Counted from the stretch's first letter, positions 1-5,467 are shown. The stretch is 5,503 bases of DNA from Candidatus Peregrinibacteria bacterium (GCA_018662075.1 JABJGX010000003.1:1-5503), one strand, 5' to 3'. Notes: generated by a model not told the origin, from the letters alone. A program made the numbers and translations.

Positions 1-34
1 GCCATAACACATGCCAGTATATCAGATGATCGAA

Positions 35-111
35 TGGCAGGCGCGGCAGGATTCGAACCTGCGACCCCCGGTTTTGGAGACCGATGCTCTAGCCAACTGA
101 GCTACGCGCCT
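35..111 (-). tRNA. trnW: tRNA-Trp (anticodon CCA)
   Basis: A complete 77-nt cloverleaf reads on the minus strand. The acceptor stem AGGCGCG pairs with CGCGCCT, the D-stem is GCTC/GAGC, the anticodon stem TCGGT/ACCGG holds the loop CTCCAAA, the variable loop is GGGTC, and the T-stem GCAGG/CCTGC encloses TTCGAAT. The anticodon CCA is at 75-77 on the plus strand and reads UGG. The A1-U72 pair and discriminator G73 match known bacterial tRNA-Trp identity features, and the 3' CCA is encoded (35-37). Because it reads UGG only, UGA is not expected to encode Trp here. In many bacteria tRNA-Trp precedes secE-nusG; that position would lie beyond the left edge, so this cannot be tested here. Confidence 0.97.
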
Positions 112-123
112 ACGTGCTCTTAT

Positions 124-152
124 AGTATATCGCTTATAGACTGCAAAATCGA
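124..152 (-). promoter_or_regulatory. probable promoter of tRNA-Trp
   Basis: On the minus strand a TATACT -10 box lies at 124-129, which would start transcription about 6 nt before the mature tRNA 5' end at 111. A 17-nt spacer leads to TCGATT (147-152), only a weak -35 match. The -10 and its placement are convincing; the -35 is not. Confidence 0.4.
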
Positions 153-171
153 TAGAATGATCTGAGCTTTT

Positions 172-1080
172 TTACGTATGACAATGTTCCGTGTCCCACC
201 TCTTAAAGCCCTCTTTCCCGACCTTCCAGCGACCACGCTCTCTAAATGCTTCGAGGGATTGTTTTTTTGCAGCATTAGAAATAGACTGTGGTGAATGCTT
301 TGGATGGTCCTTTGCGATATCACTGAGCAGTACGATGTCGTCGCCCTCCATGTAGGCAATGCGTTTATGGAAACTCTCTTTGAGGAGCAATGCAAAGATG
401 TGTTCAAATGGCTTCAGGTTGCCCTTTGCGTCGTATGCTTGGAGGGCTTTGTAGTAGTCTTTTTTCTCTTTATTTCGGATGATAATTGGTGGGTACCCTG
501 CACTCTTTAACTGGAAATTAATCAGCGCTCTTCCCACACGACCGTTACCATCAAGGAACGGGTGAATATGCTCGAACGCAAGATGAAAAAACATTATGCG
601 ATCTAGGATATGTTCTTGGTCGTCTGCAAAATCTGCAAGGAGGTTATCGATAAGGCTCGGTAATTTTTCAGGTGACGGTGCGATATGCTTTCCCACTTTT
701 ACATACTCGGAAGTCTTACGAAAGTTTCCCGCAAACTCGTCGTTAATATTTGTTAGCAGTGTTCCATGTATAAGAAGCATCATGTCTTTTGAGAACAGTT
801 CTTTCTTTTCGATCTTGGCATCGAGGTAGGTATTTACCTTCCCGAGGTTAATAGCCTCAAAGACTTCTCGTTGAGAGCTATTTGGCGGCAAACACTGATG
901 CTCGAGGATCTGTTCTGTTTCATCGAGGGTCAGGGTCGAATTCTCGATCGCATTACTGTTAAACACCAATTCTGGCATCTCTGCCTCTTCAAGAAGGGTA
1001 AGCAAAGACTCTTTACCTGGTTTTAGGCATTCATAGCGCTTCTGGAGCTCCTCGATGTTGTTTAGGGTTGTTCCGTGCAT
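172..1080 (-). CDS. Fic family protein (class II, AMP-transferase type)
   Basis: The 302-residue protein has the Fic core motif HPFLDGNGRVGR at residues 173-184, including catalytic His173, Asp177, the GNG anion-binding turn and both arginines. Known Fic enzymes with this motif transfer AMP from ATP to Ser, Thr or Tyr hydroxyls of target proteins in the cytoplasm. Residues 42-47 (SNAIEN) match the inhibitory-helix motif (S/T)xxxE(G/N); its N-terminal position makes this a class II, auto-inhibited Fic, with Glu46 as the inhibitory glutamate. The target-docking flap should be about residues 118-141. The C-terminal 50 residues (SPQSISNAAKK, then FRERGRWKVG) resemble a small winged-helix or excisionase-like DNA-binding domain; this is an inference. 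No toxin or antitoxin partner lies beside it. The ATG at 1080 fits the promoter at 1104-1132. No Shine-Dalgarno is visible. The target is unknown. Confidence 0.93.
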   Translation of the reverse strand: MHGTTLNNIEELQKRYECLKPGKESLLTLLEEAEMPELVFNSNAIENSTLTLDETEQILEHQCLPPNSSQREVFEAINLGKVNTYLDAKIEKKELFSKDMMLLIHGTLLTNINDEFAGNFRKTSEYVKVGKHIAPSPEKLPSLIDNLLADFADDQEHILDRIMFFHLAFEHIHPFLDGNGRVGRALINFQLKSAGYPPIIIRNKEKKDYYKALQAYDAKGNLKPFEHIFALLLKESFHKRIAYMEGDDIVLLSDIAKDHPKHSPQSISNAAKKQSLEAFRERGRWKVGKEGFKRWDTEHCHT

Positions 1081-1126
1081 TTTATGGGTGAAAATATGTT
1101 AATAGTGTATATTATTCACCTATAAA
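1081..1126. repeat. inverted repeat spanning the fic promoter, candidate operator
   Basis: TTTATGGGTGAA at 1081-1092 is matched by TTCACCTATAAA at 1115-1126: 12-bp arms with 11 of 12 positions paired and a 22-nt spacer. One arm touches the fic start codon and the other fills the -35/-10 spacer. A second palindrome, GTGTATATTATTCAC at 1105-1119 (6 of 7 arm positions paired), overlaps the -10 and the inner arm. Both contain GTGAA-type half-sites. This arrangement suits a repressor operator; the binding protein is unknown. Confidence 0.5.
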
Positions 1127-1132
1127 AGTCAA
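1104..1132 (-). promoter_or_regulatory. sigma70-like promoter of the fic gene
   Basis: Minus-strand -35 TTGACT (1127-1132) and -10 TACACT (1104-1109) are separated by exactly 17 nt. Transcription would start near 1097, giving a leader of about 17 nt before the ATG at 1080. The leader has no Shine-Dalgarno sequence. Confidence 0.6.
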
Positions 1133-1184
1133 CTCTATTCTTTTTAATGTCTATAGTATCACTTTTTCCTCAATAAGCTTCGCT

Positions 1185-1275
1185 ATTCCTTTGCCCCTTT
1201 TGCCTTGATGCAAAAGAGGCGAAAAAATCAATGCAGACTGAACGAGAGAGATTCGTCCTCAAACATGCAGTCTGC
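1185..1275 (+). repeat. structured repeat module L (hairpin, A-run, long stem)
   Basis: The module starts ATTCCTTTG (1185-1193). A hairpin follows with arms GCCCCTTTTGC (1193-1203) and GCAAAAGAGGC (1210-1220), 10 of 11 paired, around the loop CTTGAT. Next come GAAAAAATCAAT and GCAGACTG (1233-1240), which is an exact inverted match to CAGTCTGC at 1268-1275. The same order of parts occurs in reverse orientation at 1308-1483. No T-tract follows the hairpin on either strand, so it is not a standard terminator. It is likely an intergenic repeat element or a structured RNA. Confidence 0.6.
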
Positions 1276-1276
1276 C

Positions 1277-1288
1277 AGACGATCGTCT
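1277..1288. repeat. perfect 12-bp palindrome AGACGATCGTCT
   Basis: AGACGATCGTCT is a perfect palindrome lying directly after module L and before module R, close to the centre of the composite element. It could be a protein-binding site or a short cruciform. No function can be assigned. Confidence 0.5.
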
Positions 1289-1307
1289 ACACCGATAGCA
1301 GGGTTTC

Positions 1308-1483
1308 GTCAGTTGCGTTTGTCTGAGCACGAAGAATAAAGATGGCCCTCTTTTATAGTGACTGAATGCTCCGCAAGGCGGAGTTGAAGGAGCGCACAAA
1401 TTATCATTCGAAGTATTTCTTCGGGCGAGTTAGCAACTGACAAGATTTTTGGTTACTTTTCATCGGAAAAGTGACAAAGGAAT
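1308..1483 (-). repeat. structured repeat module R (inverted relative of module L)
   Basis: Read on the minus strand from 1483, the module starts ATTCCTTTG, the same nine bases as module L. It then forms a hairpin, GTCACTTTTC (1465-1474 region) with GAAAAGTAAC, followed by CAAAAATCTT. GTCAGTTGC (1433-1441) is next and pairs perfectly over nine bases with GCAACTGAC, the minus-strand reading of 1308-1316. The long stem encloses two more hairpins: CGAAG/CTTCG (1409-1423, 5-nt loop) and CTCCGC/GCGGAG (1369-1383, 3-nt loop). The result resembles a multi-branch RNA fold. Its outer edge overlaps the last base of the topA stop codon, so topA transcripts could read into it. Confidence 0.6.
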
Positions 1484-3885
1484 TACTTCTTCTTCGCTTT
1501 AGGCTTTGCTTTCGGCTTCGCTTTAGCCTTTGCACCCCATGCACCTCCCTTTCGCGGTGGTGCTGTTCGCTTCTTTTCAAGGAGTTCACAGGCAGTGACT
1601 AAGTCTATGTCTGCGATCTCGAACCTCTTTGGCACCGAGACATTCGTAATACCGTCCGTGATGTATGGACCATACCGACCAGTCTTTATCAGGACATCTC
1701 CTTTCGTGTTTGGATCTTTCCCAAGTTCCTTCAATGGCTCTGCTTCTTTTTTCTTTCTGTCTTTTGCAGTGGCAATCAACTCCTCGGCTGCGGCCATGTC
1801 GACAGAGATCGGATCAACATCTTCTGGGATAGTTGCCGTGATCTTTCCCCACTTAATGTACGGACCATAACGTCCACGGTTCACCGTCATGTCTTCACCA
1901 TCTTTTTCTCCGAGGTTTCGTGGGAAACTGAGCAGTGCAAGGGCATCTTCTAGTGTTACTGTTTCTTTTGTCATACCTGTAGCAAGAGATGTACTTTGTG
2001 GCTTACCGTCGATCTTTCCGTCCTTAACATCGGCAGGTGTTCCTACCTGAATGTATGGACCAAAGCGGCCAGTGAGTACCACAATGCTGAGTCCTGTTTT
2101 TTCATCTGTACCAAGAACTTTTTCTTTCAGTACATCTTCTTTCTTTACCTCTTTTCCTTTCTGATCAATGAGCTTTTTAAACGGACCATAGAATCCTTTC
2201 AGGAAACTTACACGCTCTTCTTTTCCTTCGGCGATGTCATCCAGCCGGTCTTCCATTGTTGCTGTGAACTTGAGGTCCACAATGTCTGAAAAGTGCTCTA
2301 CCAAAAGATCTGTCACCGTGAATGCAACATCTTCCGGTGCCAACTGCTTGTTCTCTTTTCGAATGTATCCACGCTGTTGAACCGTTGAAATTGTTGGAGC
2401 GTATGTACTCGGACGACCGATGCCTTCGTCTTCCAACTTCTTAACTAAGCTCGCTTCTGTATACCGTGGAGGTGGCTTTGTGAAGTGCTGTTCTGGGTTG
2501 ATCTCTTCCTTCTTTAACTTCTCGCCGACAGTGAGTTTTGGGAGGAACTTGTCACCACTTTGCTCACTTCCTTCTTCGTCGTCTTTACGGTGTTCATCTT
2601 GCGAAGCGTCTGTGCTCTCACTGTAGGCGCGGTAGTAACCGTCGAATACAACTGTCTGACCAGTAGCACGGAATGTGTACTGTGCGATTGTAATATCGGC
2701 CCCTATACGTTTCAGTTCTGCAGCAGCCATCTGGGTTGCCATCGTTCTATTCCAGATGAGTGTGTAGAGCTTTAACTGCTGGTGGTCGAGCACTGTGTTT
2801 AGTGACGCTGGTGTTCGGCTCATCTCTGTTGGGCGAATAGCTTCGTGCGCTTCTTGTGCTCCTTTACTCTTTGTCTTGTACACACGTGGAGTAGACAATA
2901 CGTACTCTCGACCAAATAGTTGCTCGATGGTCATCTTGGCATCTGCGAGCGCTTTTTCACTAAGGTTCACACTATCTGTACGCATGTATGTGATGAGTCC
3001 TGTTGTTTCTTCTCCTTTACCAAGGCTCATACCTTCATACAATTGCTGCGCTACAACCATTGTTTGCTTCACAGAAAAACCAAGCTTACGACCTGCCTCT
3101 TGCTGCAACGTTGATGTCGTAAATGGAGCAGGTGGCTTTTTCTTTAGCTCTTTTTCTTCAATGTCTGTAACCGACCATTCTTTTCCGTCGATGTCTTTTA
3201 AGACCTGGTCTGATTCTTCCTGAGACGTTGGCACGAACTTCTTTCCATCCTTCTGACGGAGCCCTGCGGTGAATGTCTCTTCACTTTCTTTGCTAAGCTC
3301 CGCGTCGATCGTCCAATACTCCACTGCATCGAATGCCTGAATCTCTCTTTCTCTATCAACAATGATTCTTACAACAACAGACTGTACACGTCCTGCAGAA
3401 AGGCCACGGTACACCGTCTTCCAAAGGAATGGAGAGAGAGTGTAACCAACAAGACGGTCGAGAATACGACGTGCTTGCTGTGCTTCTACGAGCTTCATAT
3501 CCAACTGACGTGGAGAGGCAACCGCTGCATCTATCGCTGATTTTGTAATTTCATGGAAGACAATACGATGTACTTTCTGTTCTTTTTTAATCTTCAAAGC
3601 TTCTAGAAGGTGCCACCCAATGGCTTCCCCTTCGCGGTCTTCATCAGTCGCGATCCAGATCGCTTCTGCAGTTTTCAGTTCTTTTTGAAGGCTCGAAATA
3701 ACAGACTTTTTTTCATCCTGGACCTCGTAGACAGGATCGAAGTTACCATCGACATCGACAGATAATCCTGAGCTTGGAAGATCACGAACGTGTCCCATGC
3801 TTGCCTGCACTACGTAATCTTTTCCTAAAAACTTCTTAATTGTTTTTGCCTTTGTTGGTGACTCGACGATGACGAGGTGTGACAT
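1483..3885 (-). CDS. topA: DNA topoisomerase I (type IA)
   Basis: The 800-residue protein relaxes negatively supercoiled DNA by cutting and passing one strand. The TOPRIM domain (about 1-115) carries Glu8 and Lys12 in IVESPTKAKTI and the metal-binding Asp81, Asp83, Glu85 in TDEDREGE. The catalytic Tyr300 and Arg302 lie in YMRTDS. The gate region continues through EAHEAIRPT (345-353), EGIGRPSTYAPTIS (487-500) and MEDRLDDIAEG (544-554). Three C-terminal repeats carry GRFGPY (606-611), GRYGPY (671-676) and GRYGPY (736-741). There is a single cysteine (Cys766), so the zinc fingers of the E. coli enzyme are absent. A basic tail occupies about 771-800. The start MSHLVIVESP aligns with the family N-terminus. 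The gene is complete and divergent from the HU gene. No Shine-Dalgarno and no intrinsic terminator are seen. Confidence 0.98.
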   Translation of the reverse strand: MSHLVIVESPTKAKTIKKFLGKDYVVQASMGHVRDLPSSGLSVDVDGNFDPVYEVQDEKKSVISSLQKELKTAEAIWIATDEDREGEAIGWHLLEALKIKKEQKVHRIVFHEITKSAIDAAVASPRQLDMKLVEAQQARRILDRLVGYTLSPFLWKTVYRGLSAGRVQSVVVRIIVDREREIQAFDAVEYWTIDAELSKESEETFTAGLRQKDGKKFVPTSQEESDQVLKDIDGKEWSVTDIEEKELKKKPPAPFTTSTLQQEAGRKLGFSVKQTMVVAQQLYEGMSLGKGEETTGLITYMRTDSVNLSEKALADAKMTIEQLFGREYVLSTPRVYKTKSKGAQEAHEAIRPTEMSRTPASLNTVLDHQQLKLYTLIWNRTMATQMAAAELKRIGADITIAQYTFRATGQTVVFDGYYRAYSESTDASQDEHRKDDEEGSEQSGDKFLPKLTVGEKLKKEEINPEQHFTKPPPRYTEASLVKKLEDEGIGRPSTYAPTISTVQQRGYIRKENKQLAPEDVAFTVTDLLVEHFSDIVDLKFTATMEDRLDDIAEGKEERVSFLKGFYGPFKKLIDQKGKEVKKEDVLKEKVLGTDEKTGLSIVVLTGRFGPYIQVGTPADVKDGKIDGKPQSTSLATGMTKETVTLEDALALLSFPRNLGEKDGEDMTVNRGRYGPYIKWGKITATIPEDVDPISVDMAAAEELIATAKDRKKKEAEPLKELGKDPNTKGDVLIKTGRYGPYITDGITNVSVPKRFEIADIDLVTACELLEKKRTAPPRKGGAWGAKAKAKPKAKPKAKKK
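1486..1533 (-). repeat. low-complexity repeat coding the TopA Lys/Ala/Pro tail
   Basis: The last 16 topA codons (residues 785-800) are a degenerate short repeat, seen on the plus strand as GGCTTTGCTTT and GGCTTCGCTTT units, coding Ala-Lys and Pro-Lys pairs. Such basic tails, like those of histone H1-like proteins, bind DNA without sequence preference. Repeats of this kind change length easily by slippage. Confidence 0.7.
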
Positions 3886-3915
3886 TTATACTGAGGTAAC
3901 GAACGTATGGCATGA

Positions 3916-3944
3916 AGGGTAGGTGTGGGGTAGGGCATTGTCAA
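3916..3944 (-). promoter_or_regulatory. candidate topA promoter
   Basis: The minus strand has a perfect -35 TTGACA (3939-3944) and, after a 17-nt spacer, TACCCT (3916-3921), a weak -10. The start would be near 3909, leaving about 24 nt of leader before the ATG at 3885. The spacer is unusually C-rich. A poor -10 in a GC-rich context is common in supercoiling-sensitive promoters; applying that here is inference. Confidence 0.4.
3917..3935 (+). repeat. G-rich direct repeat within the topA promoter
   Basis: GGGTAGG occurs at 3917-3923 and again at 3928-3934, an 11-bp period, or about one helical turn. The whole run GGGTAGGTGTGGGGTAGGG has four G-tracts (3, 2, 4 and 3), enough for a two-layer G-quadruplex. 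It lies on the topA template strand between the -35 and the -10. Confidence 0.5.
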
Positions 3945-4036
3945 ATGTCGCTCTATCACTTGCTTTCCGATCCAAAACATTGTCTGAGAGTAAAGTCTAC
4001 TTTCCACGCTGATCATCTTTCGTACTCAGTTGATTT

Positions 4037-4052
4037 TGGCTTTATTAAGCCA
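4037..4052. repeat. short inverted repeat TGGCTT-TATT-AAGCCA
   Basis: Perfect 6-bp arms surround a 4-nt loop in the topA-HU divergent region, followed on the plus strand by a T-rich stretch (TTTATTTGCTATTTTT). No gene ends just upstream, so an operator or structural role is likelier than termination. Its function is unknown. Confidence 0.35.
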
Positions 4053-4102
4053 TTTATTTGCTATTTTTCCAAGGACTTTTATGATGAGGACATATTTTTG
4101 GC

Positions 4103-4130
4103 TTGCACAAGGGCAACGCCTCCGTAGACT
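4103..4130 (+). promoter_or_regulatory. candidate promoter of the HU gene
   Basis: TTGCAC (4103-4108), a 16-nt spacer and TAGACT (4125-4130) form a moderate sigma70-like promoter. Transcription would start near 4137, giving a leader of about 27 nt before the ATG at 4164. The leader is pyrimidine-rich (CTTCCTTACCCC) and lacks a Shine-Dalgarno sequence. An alternative, weaker pair is TTGATT (4030-4035) with TTTATT after 17 nt. Confidence 0.35.
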
Positions 4131-4143
4131 TAACTTAAAGTTA
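4131..4143. promoter_or_regulatory. palindrome TAACTTAAAGTTA at the predicted HU start site
   Basis: This is a perfect 13-bp palindrome with 6-bp arms around a single A, directly after the candidate -10 box and covering the predicted start point. A protein bound here would block initiation, so it is a candidate operator for the HU gene. Its short AT-rich arms make chance occurrence possible. Confidence 0.4.
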
Positions 4144-4163
4144 CTTCCTTACCCCTTTATCCT

Positions 4164-4439
4164 ATGTCTAAGCAGGATATCATCAACACTATCGCAGACG
4201 CTGCTGGTATTACCAAGCGTTCTGCAGCTGCCTCTCTCGAAGCACTTTGTAGCCTAGTTACAAAAGAGCTTAAGAAAGGAAACTCTGTAACCATTACTGG
4301 TTTCGGAACATTCAAAGTCAGCAACCGTGCTGCGCGTACTGGTGTAAATCCACGTAATCCTACCCAGCGTATTTCTATCCCTGCGATGAAAGTTCCATCT
4401 TTCAAAGCTGGTAAGACTCTTAAGGACGCTGTTCGATAG
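4164..4439 (+). CDS. hup: HU family DNA-binding protein
   Basis: The 91-residue protein has the usual HU/IHF length. Residues 1-40 are the helical dimerisation part (MSKQDIINTIADAAGITKRS), residues 46-50 are the GFGTF turn, and residues 55-74 are the DNA-embracing beta-arm, with RNPT at 64-67. Pro63 sits where HU proteins insert proline between base pairs. The C-terminal helix ends in FKAGKTLKDAVR. HU dimers bind and bend DNA with little sequence preference and constrain negative supercoils in the nucleoid. The gene is divergent from topA, which acts on the same property of DNA. It ends in TAG and is followed by a strong intrinsic terminator at 4462-4491. HU and IHF cannot be separated firmly by eye, but a single generic gene of this form favours HU. 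Confidence 0.95.
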   Translation: MSKQDIINTIADAAGITKRSAAASLEALCSLVTKELKKGNSVTITGFGTFKVSNRAARTGVNPRNPTQRISIPAMKVPSFKAGKTLKDAVR

Positions 4440-4461
4440 TCGGACACTTACATTAAGTTTC

Positions 4462-4491
4462 AAAAGCCTTCGTGAAAGCGGAGGCTTTTTT
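4462..4491 (+). terminator. intrinsic terminator of the HU gene
   Basis: AAAAGCCTTCG (4462-4472) pairs with CGGAGGCTTTT (4479-4489) over 11 positions, including one G-U pair, around the loop TGAAAG. The stem ends in six T residues (4486-4491). It lies 22 nt after the HU stop codon. It separates HU from the jag gene, so jag needs its own promoter. Confidence 0.9.
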
Positions 4492-4516
4492 GATTTTCTT
4501 CCACCCAAGGCTCCGC

Positions 4517-4522
4517 TATTCT
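4517..4522 (+). promoter_or_regulatory. candidate -10 box of the jag gene
   Basis: TATTCT lies 9 nt before the ATG at 4532, so a transcript starting about 7 nt downstream would have almost no leader. The only TTGA-type -35 nearby (TTGATT, 4490-4495) is 21 nt away, which is too far. The call is weak; it rests on the terminator upstream requiring a new promoter between 4492 and 4531. Confidence 0.25.
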
Positions 4523-4531
4523 TTGGCTAAC

Positions 4532-5077
4532 ATGAATGACGCACTGATAAAAGATACCGTTGGCGGACTCCTTACCAAGCTCGGGCTTGATTTTGATGAT
4601 GTCGTTGTCAGCAAAGAAGAGGACATGGTCCGTGCAGAGATCGTTTCTAAGACTGCCAGTCGCATTATTGGATGGCATGGCGAGACACTGAACAGTATTC
4701 AGCATCTATCAAAGTCTATTATCCGTCAGCAGGAGAAGCTTGCTCGTAGCCCCTTCCTTGTCGTCGACATTGATGGATACCGTAAGACTCAGGAGGATAA
4801 GGTGCGAAGTATCGCAGAACAGAAAGCAGAGTTTGTTCGTAAGACTGGAAATCGCGTCGCTCTTGCCCCAATGAGCCCGTACTTCCGTCGCATTGTTCAC
4901 TTGCACATTGCAAATACTGAAGCGCTTTCGGACCTCACAACAGAGAGTGCAGGAGAAGGAGACTACCGACAGGTAATCCTCAGACAAAAAGATGGCGCAG
5001 TAGCGACTGATGACCAAGAGCTTGCTCCGGTCATCGAAGCATCATCAGATGATGGTCTCGATAATTTAGATATTTAA
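4532..5077 (+). CDS. KH-R3H RNA-binding protein (Jag/KhpB-like)
   Basis: This 181-residue cytoplasmic protein has two RNA-binding domains. A type II KH domain spans about residues 25-80, with the GxxG loop GWHG at 47-50 (IIGWHGETLNSIQHL). An R3H domain spans about 84-152, with the defining Arg119-x3-His123 in FRRIVHLH. An acidic tail follows (159-181). Members of the family (Jag, KhpB, EloR) bind RNA and affect cell division and envelope growth; in many genomes the gene sits beside yidC, which is not seen here. The N-terminal Jag_N domain is missing. The ATG at 4532 is preferred over an in-frame GTG at 4472 because that GTG lies inside the HU terminator stem and would add 20 residues unlike the family. 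No Shine-Dalgarno is visible. The DUF559 gene converges on it with a 6-nt gap between stop codons. Confidence 0.88.
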   Translation: MNDALIKDTVGGLLTKLGLDFDDVVVSKEEDMVRAEIVSKTASRIIGWHGETLNSIQHLSKSIIRQQEKLARSPFLVVDIDGYRKTQEDKVRSIAEQKAEFVRKTGNRVALAPMSPYFRRIVHLHIANTEALSDLTTESAGEGDYRQVILRQKDGAVATDDQELAPVIEASSDDGLDNLDI

Positions 5078-5083
5078 CCTACC

Positions 5084-5467
5084 TCACCCCCGACCCCTCT
5101 CCTTCCACCTCAAATCTCCTTCCCAGGAGAGGGGAGCTTCGTTGATGGTGTGTAAAACATCTCGGAGGTTATGAAGTACTTGTTCATTCGTGAATCGGAG
5201 TATCTTATAACCTCTTGCATGAAGGTCTTCTTCTCTTTCTTTATCATATTGCTTTTGATCATCATGAATACCTCCATCAACTTCTATAACAAGACTTTTC
5301 TCCATACACAGAAAATCAACTATGTACCAAGCGATAGGAACTTGTCTTCTAAATTTTAATCGATGGCATCGTCTAGCACGAAGAGCATTCCATAAAATAA
5401 TTTCTGCTTCAGTCATGTTCTTTCGTAATTTTTTTGCAAACCGAATCTTGTGGTCAGAAACAGACAT
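5084..5467 (-). CDS. DUF559 / Vsr-like endonuclease-fold protein
   Basis: The 127-residue protein matches the DUF559 family, small proteins of the PD-(D/E)xK nuclease fold related to the mismatch endonuclease Vsr. Visible signatures are MTEAE..LW..LR (18-30), FRRQVPIAWYIVDF (39-52), the candidate metal ligands Asp51, Glu62 and Asp64 in LVIEVDGGIH (59-68), YDKERE (74-79) and GYKILRFTNEQVL (86-98). Family members are widespread, often solitary and flanked by repeats; their substrates are unknown. The last 17 or so residues (APLSWEGDLRWKERGRG) are coded by the flanking repeat, so the conserved protein probably ends near residue 110. The start is the ATG at 5467; Met18 is an alternative. A TATGAT -10-like box lies at 5481-5486; any -35 would fall at or past the window edge. 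The gene is convergent with jag. Confidence 0.85.
   Translation of the reverse strand: MSVSDHKIRFAKKLRKNMTEAEIILWNALRARRCHRLKFRRQVPIAWYIVDFLCMEKSLVIEVDGGIHDDQKQYDKEREEDLHARGYKILRFTNEQVLHNLRDVLHTINEAPLSWEGDLRWKERGRG
5094..5134. repeat. GC-rich hairpin repeat between jag and the DUF559 gene
   Basis: CCCCTCTCC (5094-5102) and GGAGAGGGG (5126-5134) form perfect 9-bp arms around 23 nt. An alternative inner hairpin is TCTCCT (5115-5120) with AGGAGA (5125-5130). The CCTCACCCCCGACCCCTCTCC style of sequence is typical of dispersed intergenic repeats. No T-tract follows on either strand, but it lies between convergent genes and may slow polymerase from both sides. Confidence 0.6.
5126..5138. repeat. 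left terminal inverted repeat of the DUF559 cassette
   Basis: GGAGAGGGGAGCT at 5126-5138 is the exact reverse complement of AGCTCCCCTCTCC at 5491-5503. The two copies bracket the DUF559 gene core at a distance of 352 bp. This copy lies within the 3' part of the reading frame and overlaps the right arm of the hairpin at 5094-5134. Confidence 0.7.

Noticed and set aside
35..111. tRNA-Trp as an integration site for fic
   Set aside because: Integrating elements normally lie beyond the tRNA 3' end, but fic is on the 5' side, and no duplicated tRNA 3' segment occurs in the window.
151..161. Shared 11-mer GATAGAATGAT at 151-161 and, inverted, at 5472-5482
   Set aside because: Matches of this length are expected by chance in a window of this size, and there is no extended similarity.
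1193..1220. Hairpin as an intrinsic terminator for topA or fic
   Set aside because: A-residues rather than T-residues follow the stem on the plus strand, and no T-run follows on the minus strand. The hairpin next to the topA stop has the same defect.
1231..1326. 31-residue plus-strand reading frame starting ATGCAGACTGAA
   Set aside because: It overlaps the inverted repeats of module L, has no ribosome binding site and no recognisable protein features; it is probably non-coding repeat.
2795..3223. 142-residue plus-strand reading frame opposite topA
   Set aside because: It is antisense to conserved topA codons, has a low-complexity Ser/Cys-rich composition and no recognisable domain.
4157..4447. 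96-residue minus-strand reading frame over the HU gene
   Set aside because: It is fully antisense to the well-conserved HU gene and has no features of its own.
4472..4531. GTG start giving the jag product 20 extra residues
   Set aside because: It lies inside the HU terminator stem, and the extra residues do not fit the family; the ATG at 4532 is the better start.
5171..5359. 62-residue plus-strand reading frame in the DUF559 region
   Set aside because: It is antisense to the DUF559 coding region, which has clear family motifs on the other strand.
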